From NCBI RefSeq assembly GCF_963666665.1, contig NZ_OY762999.1, positions 3,506,001 through 3,570,000 on the forward strand: a stretch of 64,000 bases of DNA, read 5' to 3'. The notes under the pieces are model-generated. The model saw only the letters and a program-made list of their open reading frames with translations, did no database searches and was not told the DNA's origin. Every line of letters starts with the position of its first letter. Positions within the stretch are counted from its first letter, which is position 1. The translations under genes were made by a program, and so were the position numbers. This document shows, piece after piece, positions 52,577 to 60,391 of the stretch. This DNA is from Maridesulfovibrio sp. (GTDB lineage: Bacteria > Desulfobacterota > Desulfovibrionia > Desulfovibrionales > Desulfovibrionaceae).

Positions 52577-54556
52577 CTAGAACTGTTTCTTCATCATCTC
52601 GGCGAGGTTGGCGGCGGTGAAACCGTATTTCTCTGCGAGCTGTGCTGCGGGTGCGGATGCGCCGAAGTGGTCGATGCCGAGTACTGCGCCGTCCATGCCG
52701 ACGTATTTGTACCAGCCTTCGGGGCGGCCTGCTTCTGCGGCGATGCGGGTGCGTACGTTGGGATCAAGTACGGAATCCTTGTATTCCTGATCCTGCTCTT
52801 CGAAGAGTTCTACGGAAGGCATGGAGACCACGCGGATCTTTTTGCCTTCGATCATGGAAGCGGCTTCGATAGCCATGGATACTTCGGAACCTGCGGCAAT
52901 GGCGATCATGTCCGGGGTGCCTTCGCAATCTTTTACGATGTAACCGCCGCGCTTAACGCCTTCTTCTACCTGCGGGTATTCATCTTTGCCGAGGACAGGA
53001 AGTCCCTGACGGGTGAGCATGAGGGAGGAAGGACGTTTCTCCTGTGCCATTGCGATTTCGAGGCATGCTGCGGTTTCGCGTGCATCTGCGGGGCGGAGCA
53101 CCAGCATGTTCGGGATGAGACGCAGGGATGCTACGTGCTCGATGGGCTGGTGGGTCGGGCCGTCTTCACCTACGTAGAAAGAATCGTGGGTGTAGATGTA
53201 GATGACCGGCAGGTGCTGCAGAGCAGACATGCGCATACCGTTACGGCAGTAGTCGGAGAAGGTCAGGAAGGTTGCACCGAAGGGGATTACGCCGCCGTGG
53301 AGAGCCATACCGTTGAGGATAACGGACATGGGGAATTCACGGACACCGAAAGCGAGGTTGCGTGCGGTTTTGCCGTCGATAGCGAAGTCGCCAACCTTTT
53401 TGCGGAAGTTCGCAGTCTGGTTGGAGGGATCGAGGTCCGCGGAACCACCCACGAGAGTGGGCAGAGCGTCGGTGATAGCGTCGAGGCATGCGCCCCAGGC
53501 CTTACGGGTAGCAATGGACTGACCTGCTTCGAATTCAGGCAGTTCGAGTTTGATCTCGCCGCGGGGAGTGTTGGCCTGTGCCCAGAAAGCAGCGATTTTT
53601 TCGTCAGCAGCGAGCACTGCGTCGGATTTTTCTTTCCACTGGGCTGCCAGTGCTTTGAGATCGGGGAAACGAGCCTGAAAATGTTCAACAACATCCTCGG
53701 GTACGTAGAAAGTTTCTTTTTCGGGAAGACCGAAGCATTTCTTGGTTGCTTCGATTTCTTCGTGAGAAAGAGGAGAACCGTGGGTGGAGTGGCTGCCTTC
53801 GCAGGTAGCGGCACCTTTCGCCATTACGGTTTTGCCGATGATGATGGTCGGCTTGGAAGTTTCAGCCTGACCGGCTTTTACAGCTGCGCGGATGGCTTCG
53901 TGATCGTGACCGTCGATTTCCACAACGTGCCAGCACATGGCTTCGAAAACTTTTTTGAAGTCGGTGCAGTCGCACTTGCTGGTGGGGCCTGCGAGCTGGA
54001 TGTCGTTGGAATCGTAGTAAACAATGAGTTTGCCCAGTCCCCAGAGTCCGGCGAGGGTTGCAGCACCGAGTGCTACAGGCTCCTGAAAGTCACCGTCGGA
54101 AGAGAGAACATAGGTGTAGTGGTCTACAACGTCATTGTTGGTATTGGCGTTAAGGAAAGCCTCAGCGGTAGCCATACCTACACCGACACAGAAACCCTGA
54201 CCGAGGGGGCCGGAAGTGGCTTCAACGCCGGGAGTCATGTCGTGTTCGGGGTGGCCGGGGGTGATGGAATCCAGCTGGCGGAACTGCTTGAGGTCTTCGA
54301 TGGTCAGGAATCCGCAGAGGTGCAGGATGGAGTAGAGCAGCGGGGATTCGTGACCTGCAGCCATTACAAAACGGTCGCGGTCAGCCCACTCGGGATTGCT
54401 GGGATCGAATTTAAGGAAGTCCTTGTACAGGACGTAGGCGAAGTCCGCGGAAGACATGGAACCGCCGGGATGGCCGGAATTGGCCTTGCGGATGGAGTCC
54501 ATGATCAAACCTTTTACAACGTTGACCGCTTTCTGGTCCAACTGGTTGTTACTCAT
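52577..54556 (-). CDS. tkt: Transketolase
   Basis: A 659-residue thiamine-diphosphate enzyme of the non-oxidative pentose phosphate pathway. It has the start IRKANSGHPGGSMSSAD, GHPEHDMTPGVEATSGPLGQ, the ThDP motif (GDFQEP) and the transketolase motif YTHDSFYVGEDGPTHQPIEH. Length is typical. It lies 137 bp downstream of rpiB, which works in the same pathway; a terminator-like hairpin between them suggests partly separate transcription. Confidence 0.97.
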   Translation of the reverse strand: MSNNQLDQKAVNVVKGLIMDSIRKANSGHPGGSMSSADFAYVLYKDFLKFDPSNPEWADRDRFVMAAGHESPLLYSILHLCGFLTIEDLKQFRQLDSITPGHPEHDMTPGVEATSGPLGQGFCVGVGMATAEAFLNANTNNDVVDHYTYVLSSDGDFQEPVALGAATLAGLWGLGKLIVYYDSNDIQLAGPTSKCDCTDFKKVFEAMCWHVVEIDGHDHEAIRAAVKAGQAETSKPTIIIGKTVMAKGAATCEGSHSTHGSPLSHEEIEATKKCFGLPEKETFYVPEDVVEHFQARFPDLKALAAQWKEKSDAVLAADEKIAAFWAQANTPRGEIKLELPEFEAGQSIATRKAWGACLDAITDALPTLVGGSADLDPSNQTANFRKKVGDFAIDGKTARNLAFGVREFPMSVILNGMALHGGVIPFGATFLTFSDYCRNGMRMSALQHLPVIYIYTHDSFYVGEDGPTHQPIEHVASLRLIPNMLVLRPADARETAACLEIAMAQEKRPSSLMLTRQGLPVLGKDEYPQVEEGVKRGGYIVKDCEGTPDMIAIAAGSEVSMAIEAASMIEGKKIRVVSMPSVELFEEQDQEYKDSVLDPNVRTRIAAEAGRPEGWYKYVGMDGAVLGIDHFGASAPAAQLAEKYGFTAANLAEMMKKQF

Positions 54557-54649
54557 TTTTTGAGTCCCCTATTAGTGATGATATTTTATTCAGCATTCAA
54601 GCTTGGCGGCTAACCGCTCCACTTCCCTGGAGAATGCTGTCTAATGTTA

Positions 54650-54688
54650 TAAATTAAAGAATCCCGCCGGCAATAATGCTGACGGGAT
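54650..54688 (-). terminator. Terminator-like hairpin after rpiB
   Basis: ATCCCG-CC-GGC and GCT-GA-CGGGAT pair with a small internal loop around AATAAT; on the minus strand TTCTTTAATTT follows. Confidence 0.65.
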
Positions 54689-54693
54689 ATCTA

Positions 54694-55125
54694 CTATTTA
54701 TCGAAAAGATTGATTCTGCGCAGGTGCCGATCACCTTCAAACTCGGAAGTCATGAAGGCGCGGATGATTTCTTCCGCCAATCCGGGCCCGATCACTCGTT
54801 CACCGAGACAGAGGATGTTTGCGTTGTTGTGCGCACGGGCCATCTTGGCCATGTACTCATTAGTACACATGGCAGCACGGATGCCCTTGATTTTATTAGC
54901 AGCCATGGACATTCCCAGTCCAGTTCCGCAGATCAGGATTCCGGGAATATCTTCCCCGGTAACCATTTCGGCTACTTTTTCGGCGTAAACAGGATAGTCG
55001 CAGCTGACAGCTTCTTCGGGTCCGGCATCGATTACATCATAACCCATGTCGCTGAGCAGTTTGATGGCGAATGCTTTGAGGGTGAAGCCCCCGTGGTCCG
55101 AACCGATTACAACTTTACCGGCCAT
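54694..55125 (-). CDS. rpiB: Ribose-5-phosphate isomerase B
   Basis: A 143-residue RpiB/LacAB-family isomerase interconverting ribose 5-phosphate and ribulose 5-phosphate. Motifs: VIGSDHGGFTLK at the start, the CGTGLGMSMAANK loop with the catalytic cysteine position, and ARAHNNANILCLGER. The frame is open upstream to 55287, but the family start and GGGAGA eight bases ahead place the ATG at 55125. Confidence 0.95.
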   Translation of the reverse strand: MAGKVVIGSDHGGFTLKAFAIKLLSDMGYDVIDAGPEEAVSCDYPVYAEKVAEMVTGEDIPGILICGTGLGMSMAANKIKGIRAAMCTNEYMAKMARAHNNANILCLGERVIGPGLAEEIIRAFMTSEFEGDRHLRRINLFDK

Positions 55126-55172
55126 ATCCAGATCTCCCGCGCAGGATGTGTAAAAAACGGTCAGAAGCACAA

Positions 55173-55197
55173 CAAAAAAACAGTTCTGTCGAGAACT
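55173..55197 (-). terminator. Rho-independent terminator downstream of tRNA-Tyr
   Basis: On the minus strand AGTTCT-CGAC-AGAACT is followed by G and seven T. It lies between the tRNA and rpiB. Confidence 0.8.
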
Positions 55198-55289
55198 TTC
55201 CCGCAGAACTATATTGATCAGGCCGTGCTCAACTCTGTTTGTAACACCCTGTACTTTTGGTTTTTTTGGAATCAACCGAGGATTCAAGG

Positions 55290-55374
55290 TGGTGGTGGGG
55301 GGAGGATTCGAACCTCCGAAGGCGCTGCCGACAGATTTACAGTCTGTTCCCTTTGGCCACTCGGGAACCCCACC
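55290..55374 (-). tRNA. tRNA-Tyr (anticodon GTA), CCA encoded
   Basis: On the minus strand the gene runs from GGTGGGGTTCCCGAGTGGCC to CCCCACC-A-CCA. The 7-bp acceptor stem is perfect, the anticodon loop reads CTGTAAA with GTA, a long class II variable arm is present, and the T arm contains GGTTCGAATCC. 85 nt including the encoded CCA. Confidence 0.97.
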
Positions 55375-55396
55375 ACTCTATATGAACCGTTACCGG

Positions 55397-55720
55397 TTAG
55401 ATATCCATTTTACGTTCATTATCGCGATATTTAACATCGCGCTTGGCAGCCTGCTCTTTTTCAAGCCTGCTGATTTCATCTTTGAAAAATTCGATCTGCT
55501 TTTTACACAGTTCTGCGTTTCCGTCAACATCACCTACAGTGAGTTTTCCAAGAAGCGCGTATTCTTTCTCAAGACGCTTTTCAAGCTGTGAGACTTCGAA
55601 ATTTCCAAGCAGTCTTGAAACAATTCCTTTCATCTCTGCCAGCCAGACATCGAGACCTAGTTTAAAGTTTTCAAGAAGTCCACTACTTTTTTCATTAGAA
55701 TTAAAATCCTGCCCGCTCAT
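55397..55720 (-). CDS. Unknown coiled-coil protein, 107 residues
   Basis: A charged, mostly helical protein (LENFKLGLDVWLAEMKGIVS; later EFFKDEISRLEKEQAAKRD) with no signal peptide and no recognised family. GGAGGG precedes the ATG. It lies between the tRNA and the LolB-like gene, 30 bp after the latter, so it may be the last gene of that cluster. Confidence 0.6.
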   Translation of the reverse strand: MSGQDFNSNEKSSGLLENFKLGLDVWLAEMKGIVSRLLGNFEVSQLEKRLEKEYALLGKLTVGDVDGNAELCKKQIEFFKDEISRLEKEQAAKRDVKYRDNERKMDI

Positions 55721-55750
55721 ACTTCCCTCCGTTATGAAAAGCCTAACATT

Positions 55751-56545
55751 TTAATCGATTCTGACATATCCGTTCCGGTCGAGACGGATTTCCTCGGAAC
55801 CCTCGGGCAGCTTGAGCTCAAGAGCTTCTGCCTGCCACGGTTTTGCAGTGAAGGTCCGGGATTTTATACGCAGAAGGGCTTTATCTCCCAGTTCTGTGTA
55901 TACGGCGATTTTTTCCGGCAGCAGTTTGCCTGAATTGTCTTCTTCATAAGAGGACAGTTCCATGCGCCATGCAATTTCGCCACGTCCCGATATTTCTATC
56001 GGTGTTCCCTGTTCCGTCAGCACGATTGAACTGACGGGTCCGTTGTCAAAAGTAAAACGCAGATTTCCGTTCTCTGGAACTGCGGTATCGTATGATTTTG
56101 GTATCAGGTTGGGATAACAGCCGGAGATAAGTCCTGCAAGGTCTTTCAGGGAGAATGGAAACGGCAGGCCCAGTATTTGGACCGCGCGGACCGGTGAGGA
56201 GTGCGAGTAGGCTGTTTTCTGGTCGGGGTAGAACGCGGTCAGTCCTGAATTGTCTTCGCGGATATGGGCAATGTAGGCCCCAATGCCTGCACGTACATCC
56301 AGACGCAGGGGAGATGCATAGTCACCCCACAGGGACATTGTCGTGCGGTGCCCTGATCCTTTTGATGTGTAGTAGAGGCTGGCTTTGGCTCTTATGCCTG
56401 TGGCGTTGCAATTCCCGTATTCATTGCGGAATGAATTATAGATATCTGCTGGATCATTATTGATCGAGGAACGGGTGGAACATCCGCTGATTGCAACCAA
56501 AAGGAGCAGCAGAATCAAAGCCGTGCGGCATGAACGGGAAATCAT
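55751..56545 (-). CDS. LolB-like outer-membrane lipoprotein
   Basis: A 264-residue lipoprotein: signal peptide with lipobox AISGC (Cys 22), then a beta-rich body (RAKASLYYTSKGSGHRTTMS; DVRAGIGAYIAHI) resembling the LolB/LolA-like half-barrel used in lipoprotein delivery to the outer membrane. The match is by pattern only. Its ATG overlaps the stop of the TPR lipoprotein gene by 4 bp. Confidence 0.65.
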   Translation of the reverse strand: MISRSCRTALILLLLLVAISGCSTRSSINNDPADIYNSFRNEYGNCNATGIRAKASLYYTSKGSGHRTTMSLWGDYASPLRLDVRAGIGAYIAHIREDNSGLTAFYPDQKTAYSHSSPVRAVQILGLPFPFSLKDLAGLISGCYPNLIPKSYDTAVPENGNLRFTFDNGPVSSIVLTEQGTPIEISGRGEIAWRMELSSYEEDNSGKLLPEKIAVYTELGDKALLRIKSRTFTAKPWQAEALELKLPEGSEEIRLDRNGYVRID

Positions 56546-58293
56546 AATTCTTCCAGTTTCTTGCGGATCTGCTCAGCGTTTTTAGGTTTAAATTCAAGAG
56601 CCTTACGGTAACCTTTGGCAGCAGATTTCTTCTTGCCGAGCGCTGCGGCAATATCTCCGTAATGATCCCAGAGTTCAGGCTGTTTGGGTCTAAGCGAGAT
56701 GGCCCGCTTGATTATTTCCCATGCCTCTTCATATTTGCCCATGCGGTAATTGACCCAAGCCAGAGAGTCGAGGATGTAGCCGTTATCCGGTTCCAGCCTG
56801 TTGGCCCTGCTGATCAGGACCATGGCCCGGTCCAGCTGTTCATTGCGGTCAGCCAGTATGTAGCCGATGAAATTGAGTGCATCAGCATGGTCCGGGAATC
56901 CGGAGATGATCTGTTCCATGTATTTAAGGGTCTGGTCCAGATTGTCTTCCTGTTCTTCCATTACGCCGAGCTGAAAAAGAATCTGCGTATGACCGGGAAT
57001 ATTGGCATTCCCGCGTAGCAGAGCATCCTTGGCTGCCTTGCTGTCGCCTGCTTCCGAATGGAGTCCTGCTTCAAGCAGATAGAAATTGGCCTCTTCGGTG
57101 AACTTTTCTTCACCTTTCCTGATGATCTCAAGGGCCTCTTTATTGCGCTTGAGGTCCATGAGCAGGTGAGCCCGGAATTGCAGGCTGCGATCATAATGTT
57201 CGCTTTGCGGAGAAATTTTGTTTAGGTAGCCAAGCGCCTTGCCCGGGTCGTCCTCACCTTCGTAAGCAATGGATGCCTTGAAGAAATAGTAGGAGTCAGG
57301 GATTGTTTTCTGCTGGGCGAAAAGGTCCAGCAGGATAGAAGCCTGTCCGTAGAATTTGCCGCTGATGAATAACTGGGCCGCTTCAAGCATGAATGCTTTG
57401 TTGCGGGGGCCTTCAATTCCGAGCTTCAATGCCCGTTCGGGATTGTTCAGCTTGAGGCAGAGTTCCATGAGACGCAACCGGATGTGATTGGATACATCCG
57501 GAAATTCAAGCATCTTGGTGTAGATTTGTTCCGCGGAGTCGTAATCTTTTTCCAATTCATGCATGTAGGCCAGTTCGCCCCATGCTTCAATGAAATCAGG
57601 TTTGACTTCAACCGCCTTCTTCAGGCTGCGGATGGCTTGTCTGGTCAGCCCGAGTCCGGCGCTGGATTTGGCGTGCAGATAATGGATTTGCGCGGTCCGT
57701 TTCTCCTTGGGGATGACCTTGAGGATATCCAGCGCCTGCGCGAATTTTTTTTGTTCCAGATAGATGCGTGCCAGATGTCCTGTGACTATGAGGTCTTCAG
57801 GATTCTTGATCAGGTATTCCTTGAGTACGGCTTCGGCATCAGCATTGCGGTTGTCCACTAGATAGGTGTTGGCAAGGCTGATATTCAGGTCCCGGCTGTC
57901 GGGATATTTGGCAAGAGCCTCCTTAAGGGTGGCTCTTGCTTCATCTATCTGCTGAGAAGTCCAGTATAATGCGAATTTATCCAGATAAAGCTTTTCCTGC
58001 GGCTCAGCGGCAATGATCCGGTTTAAAACGGTCAAAGCTTCTTTTTGCAGCTTCGCAACTTCATTGATTGTCTGGGGTGTCTTCAGTCCGCTATAGGCTT
58101 GTCCCAGCCGGGTGCGGTAATCCATGTAGACCAGATAATCGTATGTTAACTGCGCTTCAGGACTCAGCGGGAGCTGAAATTCAGGTCGGGCAGTATTCTT
58201 GGTTGCGCAGCCCTGCAGCATGAGCAGGACCAGAAGGGTTGTTGCGGCAACAACCTTCAGCGGGCAGCGTGATGAGCCGGTAGTTTGTATCAT
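56542..58293 (-). CDS. TPR-repeat lipoprotein
   Basis: A 583-residue protein with a signal peptide and lipobox LMLQGC (Cys 28), followed by about a dozen tetratricopeptide repeats (for example AIRSLKKAVEVKPDFIEAWG and AWEIIKRAISLRPKQPELWD). It is probably an outer-membrane-attached scaffold acting with the LolB-like lipoprotein, which it overlaps by 4 bp; it also overlaps the HD gene by 4 bp. Confidence 0.85.
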   Translation of the reverse strand: MIQTTGSSRCPLKVVAATTLLVLLMLQGCATKNTARPEFQLPLSPEAQLTYDYLVYMDYRTRLGQAYSGLKTPQTINEVAKLQKEALTVLNRIIAAEPQEKLYLDKFALYWTSQQIDEARATLKEALAKYPDSRDLNISLANTYLVDNRNADAEAVLKEYLIKNPEDLIVTGHLARIYLEQKKFAQALDILKVIPKEKRTAQIHYLHAKSSAGLGLTRQAIRSLKKAVEVKPDFIEAWGELAYMHELEKDYDSAEQIYTKMLEFPDVSNHIRLRLMELCLKLNNPERALKLGIEGPRNKAFMLEAAQLFISGKFYGQASILLDLFAQQKTIPDSYYFFKASIAYEGEDDPGKALGYLNKISPQSEHYDRSLQFRAHLLMDLKRNKEALEIIRKGEEKFTEEANFYLLEAGLHSEAGDSKAAKDALLRGNANIPGHTQILFQLGVMEEQEDNLDQTLKYMEQIISGFPDHADALNFIGYILADRNEQLDRAMVLISRANRLEPDNGYILDSLAWVNYRMGKYEEAWEIIKRAISLRPKQPELWDHYGDIAAALGKKKSAAKGYRKALEFKPKNAEQIRKKLEEL

Positions 58294-59078
58294 AAAAGCC
58301 TTTCGGGTTCTTCCTGCGGGAGGTATTTGGGATCCTTGGAATATTCAACCAGTTTTTCGTAGATTGCGGAGCCGATGGTAATGCCCTGTGCAATCATTTC
58401 CGGTCCGTATTCCTTTCCGGTGTTAGTGCGGAAGGTGGATTCAATGGATTTGATTATTTCGAGTCCCTTGGGGAATTTTTTAATGATTTCTTCCACTGTC
58501 CAGTCTTCGTAATCGCAGATTTCCCAGAGAGTGGTGGAGAAGTTGTCCGGTCCCCAGCGGAATTTGTCAGCATCATAAAGGGCGCCGCTTAAAAGGGTCA
58601 GCTCCGGATCGTTATCAATGGGCTTTTCCGGTTTGAAAGCTTCATGGCGGGCAATGGACTCGGCAATGAGTTCTTTGCTGCGTTCGGAAAGGGGGTAATT
58701 GTTAAGAATTACTTTTGATGTTTCAGAACCGCGGACGGCGTGATTTTCATCAAGGCGGCAGCAGTCGTGGAGCAGCCCGCCGAACTGAGCCAGCAGAACC
58801 AGCTCGCGGACGCGGTCTCCGTCCATATCATCTCCTTCCTTAAGGATGATGGCTCCGGCTTCGATGGCTACCTTTTTGGAATGGTAGATGCCGTGGGCAT
58901 ATTCATCATAAAGAAAGGGCAATACGTCTTCCTGCAGCCTGATGATCAGCGGATGATCGAAAAACATATCCCTTGCAAATTCAATCTGGGTTTCCAGATC
59001 GCGGTAAAAAACCGGTACAGGCAGGGCCGAGGCCATAGCCTTTGCTTCTTTTTTAAGATCGGTAAGCAGCTTATTCAT
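58290..59078 (-). CDS. HD-domain protein
   Basis: A 262-residue cytoplasmic protein with an HD-type metal site (YHSKKVAIEAG; FGGLLHDCCRLDENHAVRGS; SIARHEAF), so a phosphohydrolase or nucleotidase is likely; the substrate is unknown. It overlaps the sigma factor gene upstream by 8 bp and the TPR gene downstream by 4 bp. Confidence 0.8.
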   Translation of the reverse strand: MNKLLTDLKKEAKAMASALPVPVFYRDLETQIEFARDMFFDHPLIIRLQEDVLPFLYDEYAHGIYHSKKVAIEAGAIILKEGDDMDGDRVRELVLLAQFGGLLHDCCRLDENHAVRGSETSKVILNNYPLSERSKELIAESIARHEAFKPEKPIDNDPELTLLSGALYDADKFRWGPDNFSTTLWEICDYEDWTVEEIIKKFPKGLEIIKSIESTFRTNTGKEYGPEMIAQGITIGSAIYEKLVEYSKDPKYLPQEEPERLL

Positions 59079-60039
59079 TTTCAGGTATCCAGTCCTGTGA
59101 AAAGTCTTTAACTGATTCAGCCAGATGTTCCCTCAATTTTTTCAGCAGTCTTGCTTCAATCTGGCGAACTCTTTCCCTCGTTACCCCGAACTCTTCACCG
59201 ATTTCCCGCAGTGTTCTGGGGGAATCGGAGAGAAGGCGGTCATTCAGGATTACTTGTTCCTTATCATTGAGATTTGGAACAATTGTCCTGAGCTGGTCAA
59301 GCAGTAATGTGGAAATCTCCTTGTTGGCAAGGGTTTCTTCTACTCCGGGACCAAGATCGGGTAGAAAATCCATACGTGTGGCTTCGGAATCCTCTCCGAA
59401 CTTGAGGTTCAGGGAAAGGTCGTTCTTGGCCAGACGCAGGTCCATCTCTGTAATTTCCTCTTCGCTTACATTCAGGTTTTTTGAAAGCTCGGAGGTAGTT
59501 GGATCAAAGCCCAGAGCTTGTAATCTCTGGCGTTCTTTATTCAGATTATAAAAAAGTTTGCGCTGGGTCTGGGTGGTCCCGATTTTAACCATGCGCCAGT
59601 TATCCATGATGTATTTAAGGATGTACGCCTTGATCCAGAAGGCAGCATAGTATGAGAACTTGATGCCTTTGTCGGGATCAAACTTATTGACGGCTTTCAT
59701 CAGGCCCACGTTGCCTTCCTGAATAAGGTCAAGCACATTCTGCATCCAGCGGCGCTGGAAGTCCATGGCGATCTTGACCACCAGTCTGAGATGCGAGGAC
59801 ACCAGTCTGAAGGCCGCCTGTTGGTCTCCATTTTCCTGCACCTGCTTGGCAAGCTGGAATTCTTCATCCGGCTCCAGCAGGGGAAAACGGCTGATTTCCT
59901 GTAAATACAAGTGAAGAGGGTCCTTGGTTGCGACTTCTCCCTTGGCGCGGGGCGTGGGCAGGAAATCGTCCCTGGGCGGCAGTTCGACCTCTTCGTTTTC
60001 AACAGGTTCAAGCTCTAACGGTTCTTCTTTTGATGACAT
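59071..60039 (-). CDS. rpoH: RpoH-family (sigma-32-type) RNA polymerase sigma factor
   Basis: A 322-residue sigma-70-family factor. Regions 1.2 and 2 (DPLHLYLQEISRFPLLEPDE; ELVQEGNVG-like DLIQEGNVGLMKAVNKFDPD; FSYYAAFWIKAYILKYIMDN) and 4 (TLREIGEEFGVTRERVRQIE) are intact. It lacks the long region 1.1 of RpoD, and the region 2 sequence is closest to RpoH. An acidic N-terminal extension of about 35 residues is present. It heads a cluster with an HD protein and two envelope lipoproteins. Confidence 0.82.
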   Translation of the reverse strand: MSSKEEPLELEPVENEEVELPPRDDFLPTPRAKGEVATKDPLHLYLQEISRFPLLEPDEEFQLAKQVQENGDQQAAFRLVSSHLRLVVKIAMDFQRRWMQNVLDLIQEGNVGLMKAVNKFDPDKGIKFSYYAAFWIKAYILKYIMDNWRMVKIGTTQTQRKLFYNLNKERQRLQALGFDPTTSELSKNLNVSEEEITEMDLRLAKNDLSLNLKFGEDSEATRMDFLPDLGPGVEETLANKEISTLLLDQLRTIVPNLNDKEQVILNDRLLSDSPRTLREIGEEFGVTRERVRQIEARLLKKLREHLAESVKDFSQDWIPENE

Positions 60040-60391
60040 TGGCCAGTTTATATTTTCCTGTTCGACTGAAATTATTTGAATATTTTATTGTAAACAAAAG
60101 TTCTAATCTGTAACTTGTAAGGGTATAGTTTTTATTTGTCCTTTTCAATGTTTTTAAGTAGAAGCGTTTTCAACGCATTATGCCCTTCTTTTGGAGTTCT
60201 CAGGAACTGTTTTTTGTATCTTTTTTCAAAATAATTAATTCTAGGTCAGAGCGGCACAGCCTGTTCATGCCAGTTATAGTGGACATGTTGCTACCGGTGA
60301 CTATTCTACAGGACTATACTCATCAAAAAGTAAAATGATGATCAGCCTTTTGGCTGAGATTAAAATTCAATAAAAAAGTGGAGCGTTCGAC
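60040..60391. other. Divergent intergenic region rpoH/metH, 352 bp
   Basis: No ORF is seen. It holds a possible promoter TTCTAA-N17-TATAGT (near 60102-60130), a hairpin GCGTT/AACGC, a short stem AGTTC-TCAG-GAACT followed by GTTTTTTG (about 60196-60217), and a perfect hairpin TCAGCC-TTTT-GGCTGA (60342-60357) 35 bp before metH. Together they could form a small RNA or a leader. GGAG at 60380-60383 sets the metH start. I found no cobalamin, SAM or SAH riboswitch consensus. Confidence 0.4.

Noticed and set aside
52550..54613. 687-codon plus-strand open frame
   Set aside because: It is the mirror of the high-bias tkt gene; the translation is Cys/Gly/Phe-rich without any family pattern.
60337..60370. 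Resemblance of GGCCTTTTGGCT-like hairpin to a eukaryotic snRNA
   Set aside because: A chance likeness of a short hairpin in a bacterial leader.
60040..60391. SAM, SAH or cobalamin riboswitch before metH
   Set aside because: No conserved core of these riboswitches is seen; only short hairpins.
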